From Nomia melanderi (Eukaryota; Arthropoda; Insecta; Hymenoptera; Halictidae): a stretch of DNA of 64,000 nucleotides. Both the position numbers and the translations under genes were made by a program. The stretch is taken from positions 122,001 to 186,000 of the forward strand of contig NC_135010.1 in assembly GCF_051020985.1 (NCBI RefSeq), in the 5' to 3' direction. Numbering within the stretch: the first letter of the stretch is position 1; the number at the start of each line of letters is the position of its first letter. The notes beneath the pieces were generated by a model. The model had not been told where the DNA came from, did no database searches, and was given only the letters and a program-made list of their open reading frames with translations. Positions 28,701 through 43,700 of the stretch are shown piece after piece.

Positions 28701-31700
28701 AAACATTTGTCATACTCGTATGTTATATCGTGTGTCAAATACAATGATCAGATATAATAATAATATACGACTTGACTATATTTCTCGAAACATGAAGGAA
28801 CGTGTTGTGTTTGCGTAACGATACACAATATAACTCTATTAATGAGAGCATACATTTAGGCGATTTCAGTGAAGCATACCAAGAAATGATAATGTGCTCA
28901 AGCAACAGGATGTTGAAAAATGGTGATAGTTAAACTGGTTAAATGAAGAATTCTAATAATTGTTTAATAATCTCTGCGTGAGATTTAAACAAGCGGATCG
29001 TGTGTATTTATGGAAAGACAATTTGCTGTATAGCTTATGTAGAGTAACTGTTTGGTAATTTTTCTGTATATATAGGCAATGTTTGTGTAAAACGAAAACG
29101 TAGTGTGATCATGTATACGAATGTGAGGTTAACAATGTAACATGTAAAGAGAAAAATAAGTGTTGTGTTCTTACCTCCGGCCTCCTTGGCGGCAGCTACG
29201 GTACGTGTGAACATGGAAAAAAAACAAAAACCGAATAATTTCAGGCACGAAAAGGATTATGTATACCATACAGGGTGATTCTCGAGTAATGAAACAATAG
29301 AATACTTGATATAAAATTAACGAAATAAAAAATGTACGTGGTGTAACTTGAATATTTAAAACTCAATTTAAGAGACCTACGAATGTATAAAGTTCGAATT
29401 TCATTAATGAAATTGTAACTGCCTGTCATCCTTTAGACCACGTAACACTGACGGTGACGTAATTTATGATAAAGTATAGTACCCTGTAGTGTCTTATGTT
29501 TAGTTACTTCTACTTTCGCATTTCTCTGACCAAAACATATAAGAAATATGTTAATAATTAACGTATCTGAAAACATTTTAACAATTTTAACCGGAAGAAA
29601 TTTTAAGTTATATTGCATAAAGTCTTTAGTGGACATCAAATAAAAGAAACATATTCCCGTGTTTCTCACGACTCACCCTGCACGTGTGTGTATCTTGATT
29701 ATTGTGTATGTGTTAAGTGTTCAAGCTTCTCTGGGAATAATCATATACTTGTAAATCCGCGACTACGTGCATGCACGCCATAGCGACAAAATATAACAAA
29801 CCTTTAAGTGCAATTTGTATTAAAAAAAAAACAGAGTTATGGGAGGGTACAAAAATCGTACGTATAACAGAGCTGTATTACATCTTATATAGACAAAAGA
29901 GAGAGGGGGGGGGGGCGTGTATATGTGTAAGTAAATACCTACCGTGCACTGCTCAGAAGACGAAAAGCGAGAGGAATGCGAGTTTAATGATAAGTGATCT
30001 GATTGAAAAGAACCCTATCTATTGTCTCGCGAATTTTCGATACAGTCACACATATTATTTCTGTCGCATGACACGAAGCACACAGCAAAAGATCCCCCTT
30101 GCCTCTATACCGTCACGCTCGCCATCTTCTGAGCAATACAGCGGTATATCTGTGTATGAATGTGTGCGAGCGTGCGTGTGCGCACACGTAGCACTGCCAG
30201 ACAGCAAAATAAAACAAAACTAGCATGTGCCTCTCTACAAAACCAATATAGTTCTCCGACTACGTATATTAGTCTTTATTGGCGTAATACGAATGCCGAG
30301 AAAGTTAAAATACAGTATTAAAGAAAAAGAGAGGAGGAAGGAGGAAGGGGAGCGATTGCAGGAAGAAGATGAGGAAGAGGTGGACGTAAACATCAGTCAT
30401 GTAAACAAAACCAAAGGAGCCTACCATAGGTTTAAACACATGACTATTTCGCTGAGATGCGGATTGACCACTTGAGTTTCCACTACCACTTCCAGTGGCA
30501 GGCGGTTGATGATTAGAAGGTGGTGTTGATACTTTGTGTGGTTGTCGTGGGTCGTCTCGAGGTGTCGGTGGCAATGGCCGAGATGGTGGCTGCGGGTCTG
30601 GAACTACTACAATGCACACAGAAGAGAAAGAATTGAATGATACTAAAAAACAAAGCAAACAGCTGCAGCTTGAGTAGAATAAGATTATAGTAATCGTCTT
30701 AATTCTAATACCTTAAGATTTTCATTAACTCGTAATTATTAAATTTAGTTCATAAATAAATCTCATAAATAAATAAATGCTAATAAAATACTCCCTCTAT
30801 CTCACACTTGATTATTTTGTATATAAACTTTGTTTAAAGTCTTCTTTTTTCATTTTTATAGAAATTTCATATAAATGCATAATTACTAATATTATTGTTA
30901 CCTGCTGTATCAATCACTTTCTGATTAAACAATATATGCCAAATTCAAGAAACAGTCAAGTGGAAAATATGAAATTTAGCTGCAGTTTTGTTAATCATGC
31001 CATGACTTAATTTGTTGCCAATTCTTAAATCGTGACAATAACTACAATATTACATTGCACTGATCATTTCATTTATCTGCATAAATAGTTTCTGTACTGT
31101 TATCTTCCATAATACTATCACAACGGGGGTCACTTAAATTTTCCTCGATTTTTACTACATTTAACCGTATTTCACGAAAGAATACAAACAGCTTAAAGCC
31201 AATTATGCAAATATCTAATTTCATTTAATTTGATTATGGTTCATAATTAGAAAATTTTAGAGAAATGTATACCGCAATATGGGACAGAAGGAATATTGCA
31301 AAATAGAATTTTAATATAGTTACTAATGAGGGCATCAAATGGGAAAAATGACCGAAGCATGACAAAATACATATTCTGATGACGTATGGTTTGCATGGTA
31401 AATTATTTATAAGCAAAAAGTGGATAAAAAATCAAAAATTAGTTCTTCGTATTCTTTGTATATTGTTTACATTATAATAATCAAACTGGACTAGTACAGG
31501 TCCATACTGTATGAAGCTAAACTTACAGATAGAATAAAATATATAAAAATATAAAATGTACTTAAACAAATTGAGTTCTAAAATACAGATCAGAACAATG
31601 AATTTAGAAATTAAGTAATGTACTATAAAACTCACCAATTAGTCTATGAGGAATAGCAGGTCTTGCAGGTGGTCCTGGCTCTGGTATATCTCTCTGAGAT

Positions 31701-34700
31701 CTGCTACTCGGTTTGTCTTTAGCTGCAGATGGTTGAGGAGCTACTTCTTGTGTCAAAGTTCTACCCTCTTGAATTTGCTGGAAATTTCTGCGCAATGTAT
31801 CACCACCGGGGGCTTGAACAATAGATGATGGTTCACCAGCCAGTGCTGGTTCGTCTTCTTCATTTTCACTACCACTATATCGATAATCGTCTCTTTCTAT
31901 AATACAAAAAAGATAATACAATTATAATTTCTTTAAAGGCTTCTTATAATACAAGCCAAAGCATGCAATAGAAATCAATTCGATACATGCCATCTATGTA
32001 TAAATCAGTTCTAGTGAAAATTTATTTAGATGGACATTTTATAGTTTGAAAGTAATGGCACTATCTAAATTATATTCATTTTAATCGCACTAAAAATAGC
32101 TCGACCTTCTTAAGTAAAAATTTGATCTTATTTTATGATAATTTTTTGCAACAACGATATCCAATGTTATATTAACAAATATGATTTGTAAAATATTCAA
32201 TAAATATATGTAGTACCATCGACAATTACGCAAATAGAGCTGATATTAGGTATGTACTTTTTCTACTTTTATTGTTATTATTTGTGGTAATAAATGCATA
32301 GTTAACTTAGACACAATGTAAAAAGAATAAAACAAAAACTACTGAGGTCCTTTTGAAATGATACTCTGGTTCTTGCAACATTGCTGATTTAACATAAGTA
32401 TAGTAGTGGTGGAATTACATGGCCATAAGATAACTAATTTCTATTGTATTTTTTGTGAGCATAGTTTGTCAATTAGAATTATAACGTGAAAATTGAAAAT
32501 GTCAAAGTGTAGTATATAGAACATCATAAAGAAGCAGCAACATATAAACAATGGCTAAAATCGTAAACGTTCTTGACAAAGGAAGATTACAAGGTGAATT
32601 TAAATGAATGTATATCATTACATAAATCCCTTTTCCCTGAAGAAAATAAAAAAATAAGATTAACATGGGTAAGCATTTCACAAAATTGAAAGGGGGTTAT
32701 ATTTATTATATTAACTTTTGTAAAAGCACTTTTGTGCATCAAAGGATTGATAAATGGCCGTTGATGGACGTTTTCTTGTCAATGAGAAAAAGAATAATCG
32801 TGTCCAAATTGATAGTAAAGTAAAGAGAGAAGATTATCGTTAACTATTGGAGCAAAACGTTATCCCATTTGGATAAAAGCAACCAGCAAAATATTTGTTT
32901 TTCAACAAGGTAACCTTAAATATATGAGGTACGTTCGAATAATATTTCACGCGGGTGAAAAATGATTCCTTATGAAAAAATATAAAAAATTATACAAAAA
33001 AAAATGTTTCGTCCAATGTTTCATTTCCGAAAAAATCGAATTTAAAAATTTGCTATATAGATATGCAATTATGACTAAGATACAATTTTCTGTGTGACGC
33101 ACAACGTCTATTTTTTTATAAACAATATCTACATCTGTTCCTTCATTTACGCGAAGTATTCGTTCCATGTGGATTCGTTTTACGTGAATGAAAATTGCGT
33201 AAATAGACTGTTAGTACAAAAGAAACTACACGGCATTGTAGTTAGAAAACTGTTAGAAAACAAACATGCTGAGCTTTTTTTATCAGTGATACTGTTATTG
33301 TTACTTCTATAAATTTTAGGAAAATATATTTCTTGGCTGCATAAATTCAAATCGTGCAAATTAATATTGCGTATAAAAAATACGTGTAAATAGTACTATG
33401 ATTTACCGCATAAATCGACTCGCGTAACCAAATATCTTGTCAATGCAGGAATGCGTAAACGTGTTTACACGATATTTAAGGGTTACTAAATTCAAAAAAC
33501 AACAGGAAAATACTTTCAACAATATTTAAATAAACTCATCATTACCGTAAAAAATTCCACTCTAATCAGCATGTTCCTAATTGGAGTGGAACAAACAAAT
33601 ATAAAACGTTCCTTGAAATGCACATTTGTGACTGATCATTAAATATTGTTGATAAAATATCTTTTCATTTTTCTTGCACTTAATAACTAACATTGCTAAA
33701 TATCATATACAATATCAATTTATTGTTTATCAACTGAATAGGCGTTATACGTCACACGGAAATTTGTGTCACAACTGTATGCGTACATAGTGATTTTTCA
33801 AACTCGATTTTCTCTCAAAATTAATTTTTCTTTGAAAATTCTCAATTCTTTTTTTTATTTTTGATAATAAATCGCCTCCCACTTGTTTGATACGTTCTCC
33901 TAACACACCTTGTATAATACATCCAAATGTTCTGGTTACAGCACTATGATTTGAAATACAAGCCATGTCTTTTAAACATGACTTACTTATAACACAAACT
34001 TTAGAATTTATGTTTTGTGTTTTTTTTACAACAATATCGGAAAAATTGAGTTTTTGTCACGTTATTGTAAAGACCGTTATCCGAAAGATCACGTACGTAC
34101 TGTGTTATTGAAAGGTTGCCTATATGTATAAACATTTAACTCTAGAACAGTAACATGAAGTCACTTGTAACCACCGTTCAATTGAAATTTACGCGCATAA
34201 TAAAATCTGGATAAACTTCTGATTTACTTTATCTTCTGGAGAAGTAAAAAGTTGATAATACAATTTATATATATATATATATTAATGTACAACTATTAAG
34301 ACAAATGAACACATTTTAAAATCTTATATGCATATAAACGTATTAAAATTTTTTGCGAAAATCAATTCATTAATTGGTGTCATACACAACACCATGTTAC
34401 TGCTTTTGAGCAAAGCAATCACGTTAATATTTTACAGTTAAAATCACTAGTCATTGGAAGGGTTAGTCACTTGTCCGACTCTACGTATCTCGCTAATTTC
34501 CATACCTTTTTCCTGTTTACGTTTTTTGCAACGGTCGATATGGTCTTTGAGTTGTATCCTGACTTGTCTTTCAGTCGGTTGGTCCCGAATAAAAGGATGT
34601 TTAAGAAGCTGTTCCGTATATGGCCGCTGATGATAATCTTTTACTAACACCGTTTCGATAAAACCATGAAATTTTTTCGACCACTTCTTCGATTTCAGTC

Positions 34701-37700
34701 TTGGTGGAGGGTTACGTGGTATTAGAAACAATGCCTATTGGATGTATTAAAAGAAAGTTAAATGTTATCATTTCCCTTGGTGCTATGTAATACAACAAAG
34801 AAGGAATGTTCGCATACTTACTCGCATTGGATGGAGGTCACAGAGCGGAGGTTGTGATTCAGCCATTTCTAAAGCTGTAATTCCGAGTGACCAAAGATCA
34901 CTTCGATTGTCGTATGTAGCATCTGGATTCTCATCGCAGGCTATTACTTCAGGTGCCATCCAATATGGTGTTCCGATGAACGTGTTTCTTCTACCTATTG
35001 TTCTGTCTAGCTGTGCACTGACGCCGAAATCAACTACAATACAAGGAACAAGCGAATAATTAACGATATAATTAACCGAATCGCTCCTTAATTAAAAATC
35101 TTCTCGTAAAAGAGTTATACTTCTAAATGAGATATTAGTATTGACCGATTAATTAATTCACGATGGAAAGAATAACGCACCTAGCTTGACTTCAGCATTG
35201 TCAGTCAACAGAACATTTTGCCCTTTGATGTCCCTGTGAATAACTTTATTGCTGTGAAGATAACTAAGTCCTCTTAAAATCTCCCGAGATATATAGGCAA
35301 TCCATTCTTCTTTCAAACTCTGGCCCTTTGTAGATTTCACAAGATCTGTGACGGAGCCAGCTCCGCAATATTCCATAACCAACCATAACTGATCATCTTT
35401 GCCAGGTGACGACTTCTTTACGAAGGCACCGTAATATGTTGCTATGTTTCGATGATTTGAATACTGAAATTCCAACAACAACCAATTTTAGTTTACCTTT
35501 CGAAACATACAATTTTTTTCTTTAACAATCATCTCAACTGCTTGTACTTACCCGTTTTAATACATTTATTTCTAATTTGATTTCTTCTTCCTCGTCCTGA
35601 AATAAACAACATTGTTATAAACAAAATGATTTATAATTTAGTACAAGATTTCTATATCAGTTACTAGTATTATATTTCAAATACTTTTAATTTGAAATGT
35701 TTTTACAATTGATAACCTTGAATTGGTAAGAAGCAGATTATAATACGGTATGATCCAACCATCATAATGAAATAAAATTTTGAGAGGAGATGACTGAGAG
35801 AAGGAGAACAACAAATTCTATATAAATATAGAATATAAATATAGAATTTTAATATCGGGTAATTAATAATTTCTGATGTTAGTAAAAAAACTTTTGATAT
35901 GTAGTGGAGAAAAAAAATGAGACAGACGTTTTACTGTATATTTGCTACGCAAGTGATGTGCACAAATGCTGTTGAGAAAAGTTTTTCGAATATCGCGCCG
36001 CGAAACACTGTAAGCGATGTTTATTCAATTTTTTGGGTCTCTTCTCCCAATGGCGACTTTTAAATTACTTTTACTGGCGACTCCCGGCATTGGCTTATAT
36101 AGCAAAGGGCCATACTATTCACGATAGCTTTGACTACATATAAAAAAATCTAAACGAAGGGAAAGTCGAACGCTGGTCGTCAACGTTTCGTTAATCGGTG
36201 GCTTCTTACTGGAAAGTGTTCCCGAGTCTCGAGATGCAATAAACAGAACGAGAGCCACATTGACAAGGGTGGTCCTTCTCAGGGCACTAGTTCTGTAGCC
36301 TTCGCGGTGACAACGTCGAAGTAAAAAGGTTCTATTTGACAGCTTTCCAGCACTACTTAAGCCTAAATTTTCCTGTCTAAATTTTCACCCGCCTAGCAAT
36401 ACCCAACAACAGAACGTTCTCAATCCTGAGAAGTTCCAAAAAGTTCGATTACAGATAAAACACATTAAATTTCGCTTATACAGACATAACTAAACGATGG
36501 TCCTTGTTGCACCTAGTAAGTAGTTGTAAATAGTGTAAGTGGTAGAACTATAGTAGTTGTAAGTACATGATATCGGTTACTGTAACTTCAGTTGCTCAAG
36601 GCTTAAGGAATGTTTATACTTTAGTTTCGATTGATTACAGGTCCCAAGGAATTTTGACGATTTTATATAATAATGGCAACTCAGTTTCTCATGTCGAGTA
36701 TGGGAAAGAGAGTAAGACTAACTTTTTACGGCACGGGCAGAGGCGCATGCTAGGGATGTGCCGTTATTTACACATATTAAGGGTATCTATAAGTAATGTC
36801 GTACGACTTGACGTTTGTCGTTGCATCCATGCTACAAACTTCGTGTGAATCATATTGATAATCTATTAGTGCTACAATAACCTCAAACGCTGCCCATATA
36901 AGTTACTCAATTTTTTTCTGGAGGATTCATCATCATTTAACGAGAACGAGTTCCGATAAAGTGATGAAAGAGGATATTCGACATTGTACGCTTTATAAAT
37001 TTCGTAAAGGAAACTATGCTACCGTTGCAACAATCGATATTAATAATGTTTATCCTGAAGTCCTAAGTATCCGGAAATGTCAACAATGACTCAATATTTT
37101 TGAACGGGGACTTTCGTCTATAAAACAATGCTAGATCAAAGAGTTGATCTCTTCTTAACATCTTGCGCTGGAAATTAATTCAAAGATTTGAGACAAAGTC
37201 TTGCACGAAGAATTTTGTTTTTACCTACTTTAGATAGATATGTACATTAATATTGTTTATTAATAATTTTATATAAAGTGGTATATTTCAAAGTAATCTA
37301 CCGTATGTAATGCAACAAGGCTATCGATGCGTGTAAAACGTCACTGGTAATTTTGGAACAAAAACATCTGGGCATGCATGGCAACGAATTAATGGCTGCG
37401 GTTGAAAAAGATGCAAGTTTAAAAATTGGAGAGATTGCAAAAATGATTGATGTATTGTGGTCTACAGTTCAAAAACACCTTCACAAAATTGGAAGGATAT
37501 GGTGATACGGAGAATGGGCCCCGCATGTTCTTAGAGCAGACAATCATGCAACGAAAGTTGCTGTATGCAATCCGTTACTCTTTAGGTCCAAAGCAAAGCT
37601 CTTTTTGGGTCATTGAGTTACAAGGGACGACAAATGGATTCCGTATCATAGTTTAAAGCGGAAATTATAATGATTACCTCCAAGTGGTACACCGATGGCA

Positions 37701-40700
37701 ACTCCAAAACCGAATATTTATGCGAATAAAGTGTGGTTGTGTGTATAGTCGAATTTATAGGAAGTTATTCGTTTTTAACCTTTAAAGCCCAGAAATACTG
37801 TTACTGCCAGCCTTTATTGAGAACAATTAATACGTTTAAGCAGTTTAATTGCAAACAAGGATCCTATTTTGGTTAACAGCAAGGTCGTCTTAGCCACACC
37901 CGATTTTTATTTATTCAGATCTTTACAGCATTTTTTAGGCAGTAAAAAGTTGTCCAATTACGAAAATGTCAGAAACGGAATACAAAAGTACTTTAATAAA
38001 AAATCAAGGGATTTTTATGAAAGGAGCATGCAAAAGCTCGTTTCCAAATGGTAAAATGTCATAGGCAATTGCAGCGACTGTCTCATTGATTGAGTGTTTC
38101 GTGTATGATTAAAAAATTTAAGTAAACTTTAGGCTGTTTTCAATCCAACCCAAACCTGAAATTTCAGACAGCTGCACACTTCTACTGCATGCCATACCTT
38201 TACTTTATGACTGTCAATAATCATTCCAGTCTAAATCAGTGAAATATTTCAGACAAAATATCTCTTAGTCGACTAAATTTACAATGACCAATTTTACGCG
38301 AGGCACTCTATAGAGAGTAAGACGGATATCCCTGTTTTCTTATCAGCTCATAGATTACGACTACCACAGAGAAAAAAAACATTCGATTAATATAATCTAT
38401 ATCGGCAGAATTCAAAGTACGATTTCGAAAGATTTTTTATTGACATTTCAAAAACAAATACTTATTCCAAACTAACGTTTTGTATTTAGAGTCTTTCCCT
38501 TTACCTCCCTGCCCCTCAAAATTTCATTTCATTTGAATCATTAGGTTATACTGTACTACCATCCAAGAAACGAAGAAATTGCAAACAATCTAATGGACTA
38601 ATGTAACTTATTGTTAGACTTTTCTTTTAAAATAAAAAATAATATAATTATCCAAAAGATTCAATATATTCTAACCGTTTTAGCGCCATGCAGCGCGATC
38701 GCGCTGTGCGCGTACTGTGGTGAACTGTGTCGCGATGTTTGGTCACGTTTGGTGGCGAGTTATGTCAGAGTTTACTCTCGTAATTACTATTTCTTTTTTT
38801 TCAAATAATTGTAAAGTACCTGTATAAATAAGCTGTTTTTATTGAATTTACTTTTATTTACATATATCTCTGCATAGTACAAATATGTTACCACCATTTT
38901 TGAAAATATAAAAAAACATAATATAATATTTTATTTATAATAGATATAAAACAAGATTACTAATGTTCATTGTGATGTTTAAAAGTAAGTCTTTTATTTA
39001 GTTCACCCATTGCCCTTGCTTCTTTATATCTTTTTATGCTTTTAAGGTGATAAATAAAAAAAAAATGAACAATGATATATTAAATGAAAACACAAAAGTG
39101 TAAACACACAAAGACATTGAAATTATAGTCATGGTTTTACAGGATCATGACATTCGTTATTTTTAAAACAGACATGTTTATGAAGACATAATGGATGAAG
39201 CCCTTTTTTGCACTGCACACAAATTAAATTCGACCTGGTAGTTTCATTAAGCCAAATATTATGTCATCATCACTTATCATATGTTGTTTTTTGACTTGCA
39301 TCCATTCATGCTCTATTTCAGATATAATACCTGATGTAAATTCCAATCGAGTCATTGACTTCTTTTTGGTAACTTATAAAATAGATATGCATTTAATATC
39401 ATATGGGCAATGATGTGAAACGTAACTTTTTTCCAATATTTTACCGTGCGGCATTCATCCAGATAGACGTGTAACATTTTGTCCGATTCGTCAACTCCCC
39501 CCATATAACGATTATAACAGTCAACGATGCATGGTTTTACTCCACTTCTTTCGTTTCCATTTCATTTTTTAATTACAATGGTATTGTCATCTAAAGCATG
39601 CGTCGAAATTAACAATACAGGTTTTTTTACAGACTTATTTTCGCGGTATCCACACAAAAGTATTTCTCCATCTCGAGCATATTTCGTTTCATTAGTTTTA
39701 GGTGTTATTATATCGCCAGGTACGCCTTTTCTATTACGTCTAATTGTTCCCGTTAAGTACATCCCGTTAAGTATTTTTACAGTGTAAATATGTGGCCAAA
39801 TCTATACTACTAAAATAATTATCGACAAATACATAATGCCCTTTATTTAAATACTGACTTTGCTGTAATAAACTTATAACGACATTGTATCCAAGTCCAT
39901 GTTGTCGTGACTTAGGATTATCAGTTTTTCCTTTAGCACCCTTATAACAGGAAAAACTTAAACAATATTGGGATACTGCGTCGCAAAGCATCCAAAATTT
40001 TATACCCCATCGGTAGTGTTTTTTATTCGGCATATATTGCATGATGCTCGAATGGCATAAAGTTCCTACCAAGGATTCATCGATAGATAATTCCTTATGC
40101 GATTTGTAGTACAATTTGAATACTCTATTCGCGTGTTCAACTATTGGCATAAAGTTTACACATGGGTCGTACTTTTCATAGCCTGGTGGGAAACATCCTT
40201 TATTATCGACTAAGTGAAAACATTGATAAATAAGCTGGAATCTATTTCGCGAAAACATTTTTGAAAACCAGGGTATGCTCCTTGAATTTTCGGCCCAATA
40301 AGAAAATATTGTTGGTCGCCTCGTCATCCCAATTTCCAATCAAACTGCTATAAACGCCTTTATTTCGGGCAAGTCATTTCATCTTAGCTATATATTCTTG
40401 TTCGAAACGAAATATACAGGCTGAATCATGAATCGTGATCAGTAAAGATGACTCTCTTATTAGCAGTCCGATCGAAAATGTTATCAGTTTTTGCATGGTT
40501 TCAAGAGAGCTTTAACGGGACTATAAAAAATTATTTGTCAACTCTTTTTTTTTTTGTCTTTTCAAGGTCACCTTGAATTTTTTGCAAACAAACATATAAT
40601 TTTTTACGGTTATCTGTTAGAGGATGTCAAGACGAATTCGATAAATATCGAAGCACAACCTTTTTTTCATTTGGGTCGAGAAAAAATTAAAAAACTTTGT

Positions 40701-43700
40701 ATTACAAGGAGTATCATATGCTACGCCATTGTACGCGTTCCAATGTCGTTGACAAATCGAAATTTGTTCTGACCTTTTGCCTGTTGTTTGTAAACATTTC
40801 ATTCTGTACATTGGAACACATCTAAATGGTATGTGAACAAGTATGTCGTTAGTAGTCTTTGCTGTATTCGTGAGCGTACTAATGTGCGTTCTAATGATGA
40901 GTTACAGTATCGACGAAAAGTTGGAGATGATTTTGATCTACGGGCAGTGCGGGTGTAATTCAGTGTTAGCGCAACAGTTATATGCTCAACGATTTCCCGA
41001 ACGATTTTGAACTCATATTGAAAACACTTCAGGAGACTGGTAGTTTACTTCCACGAAAGAAAAGTTATCCAAAATCTAAAATGAATAATGCAAGTGAATG
41101 TATTGTTTTATCTGCAGTAGCAAGTAATCCACAGATTAGTTCCCGTCAAATAGTGCACGAGTGTATCATATTTCAGTCAAGTGTCTTGCGTATTCTCCAT
41201 CGTCACCGTTTCTATCCTTATCATGTATCAGTACATCGAGCACATCATGGAAATGATTTTCATGATCGTGTAATGCTTTGTCAGTGGACATTACAACAAC
41301 TTTAGACTGAAGCTTCATTTTTCGATAAAGTACTCTTTGCGAGCGAATCGACGTTTATAAATCATGGTCTAGTAAACTGCAGAAATTTGTATTACTGGTC
41401 GGTAAAAAATCCTCATTGGTTACGACAAGTGGGACGTCAACGACCATGGAGTGTTAATGTATGGTGTGATATAATCGGGAACTGGATAATTGGTCCTTAT
41501 TTTATCAATGGTACCCTAAATGGTCAAAGATAAGCTGCATTTCTTAAAAATGAGCTTCAATTTCTTTTTCATGAAGTGCCGATAATGCATCGTACTCAGA
41601 TGTGGTATCAACATGATAGTTGCCCCGTACATTACACTATGGTAGTCCGTCAAGTACTTGACAGAAAATTTCCTGGGCGTTGGATCGGCCGTGCTGGTAT
41701 AGTTAATTGGCCAGCTCGTTCACCCGATCTTACCCCATCAGATTACTTTTTATGGGGTACATTAAAAGAAAAAGTTTATGCAGATGCTCCAACAACACCG
41801 GAAGATATGCGACGAACAATTGCGGATGCATGCTCAGCCATCAATGTAGAGACCATAAAAAATGCTAAACAATCTTTCATTCACCGTCTATGCGAGTGCA
41901 TTGCAGCTCGTGAACACCATTTTGAACATCGCTACAATTAAGGTTGGTAAATTTCGATTTGTCAACAACATTGGAACGCGTACAACGGCGTAGATACTCC
42001 TTGCAATACAAAAGTTTTTAATTTTTTCTCGGCCCAGATGAAAAAAAAGTTATGTTCCGATATTTACCGAATTCATCTTGACATCCTCTAACAGATAGTC
42101 GTAAAAAATTATATGTTTATTTGCAAAAAATTCAAGGTGACCTTGAAAAGGCATAAAAAAAAGAGTTAATAATTTTTTATAATCACGTTAAAGCTCTCTT
42201 GAAACCATGCAAAAGCTGATAAAAACATTTTCGATCGAACTGCTAATAACAGAGTAATTTCTACTGATCGCGATTCGTGATTCACCCTGTATACATACCA
42301 TTTGAAAACGGTGAGTACTCAGTGATAGAATTCTTTATTATCTAATATTAGCAATTATTGTAATAAACTATATTTCAGAATACGTTTTCTATGTTCTGGC
42401 ATTGCTCAACTAATAACCGTTAAAACCTAGCATAATTTTAGTTTGGTTTTTAGTAATCAGAAAGTGTTATTGCAATGTAGGATATACTCTTACAATCGGT
42501 ATTATCTGCTCTTGTAGATAATTCTGCCGTGATTTATATGATTTGTATATATGAAGAGTACAAAATAACCAATAATAATTTTATTCCTTAATAATTGCAT
42601 ATTATTCGTAATTTTATAGATATTGTTCATACATGTTACATATACTATCCATATTGTCATATTACAATTACGACCATGTATTCTATCTTCGACGTAAGAA
42701 CAATAATTATAGAAAGAACTGATCCACACAGTTTGCAATATTTATGCAACTTCTTTATCGATCAATACACGATCTGTATAAGCTGTAGCAATTTATAAAT
42801 ATTGTTTATTGAACCTTCTATCGCAAAGGATTGAAAGAGGTCAAATCCAAAGAAGCGTGCACACCACTATATAAAGTTGTTATCATCGATTTACTTTATA
42901 TCAATTACTAGAGTAGTACTTGAGTGACGCATTAAATTTACGTGATTTTTCCCAAGCACCAGTCTCAAAGATGTATAATATGAGATATAGAATAAAACAC
43001 ATTCTTCTATTTTAAAATTATGTAACTAAAGGGACACAAACTGTTTGGTTTTTAATAGCGAACTATTAAAATGGCCAGAGTGAAGAATGCACTTCAGAAA
43101 GACGATAAAAGGAAAATAATAGACTATAAGGCAAAGGAAAATCATTAAGACAAGGAAACGATTGGAAAATTGTATGTACTGATTTCTATAAACTAAATCT
43201 CAATACGTTAACCGCCACTGTGGCCACCTATCACCTGGACGGCACTTCCAAATTACTTGGAAACTAAGTAAAATGTAAGTACTAGATAATAATGTAATAC
43301 AAGTTACTTGTGATACCAAAGAATTAATAACTGTTTCTATTTACTTTTGCTACAATGGAATCAGAGATATATAAAACCTTCGTGATTCTCGTGGCAGTCA
43401 ATGGACAATATCGCGACTAAAGTGTCCCCTACATTACATAGGATTTTAAATAAAACTTTTGGCAACCAATCATTCAGAAGTAGTTAAGACGAATATTTTG
43501 GTTTTGAATGCTATTTTTAAGCAATTTTTAAGATTTTTTGAAAGAAAAGCTATTAAAACTGTCCACGAGTTTTTACACGTATATCCATCCATATGTACTC
43601 ACGTACGTAAATTATTTTCTTTTTAATTAAAAATAATCAGAATTAAATGAATTACATTATGTTTTATAAAGTGCCTTTCAAAAAAGTATATTGACTGTTG

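Noticed and set aside
29771..30223. 150-codon plus-strand ORF in the intron next to the microexon
   Set aside because: Crosses poly-G and low-complexity sequence, is antisense to msn, and shows no domain.
31897..34505. Search for the long Glu/Arg coiled-coil exons found in vertebrate MAP4K4
   Set aside because: No such reading seen; the phase of the flanking exons already matches without one.
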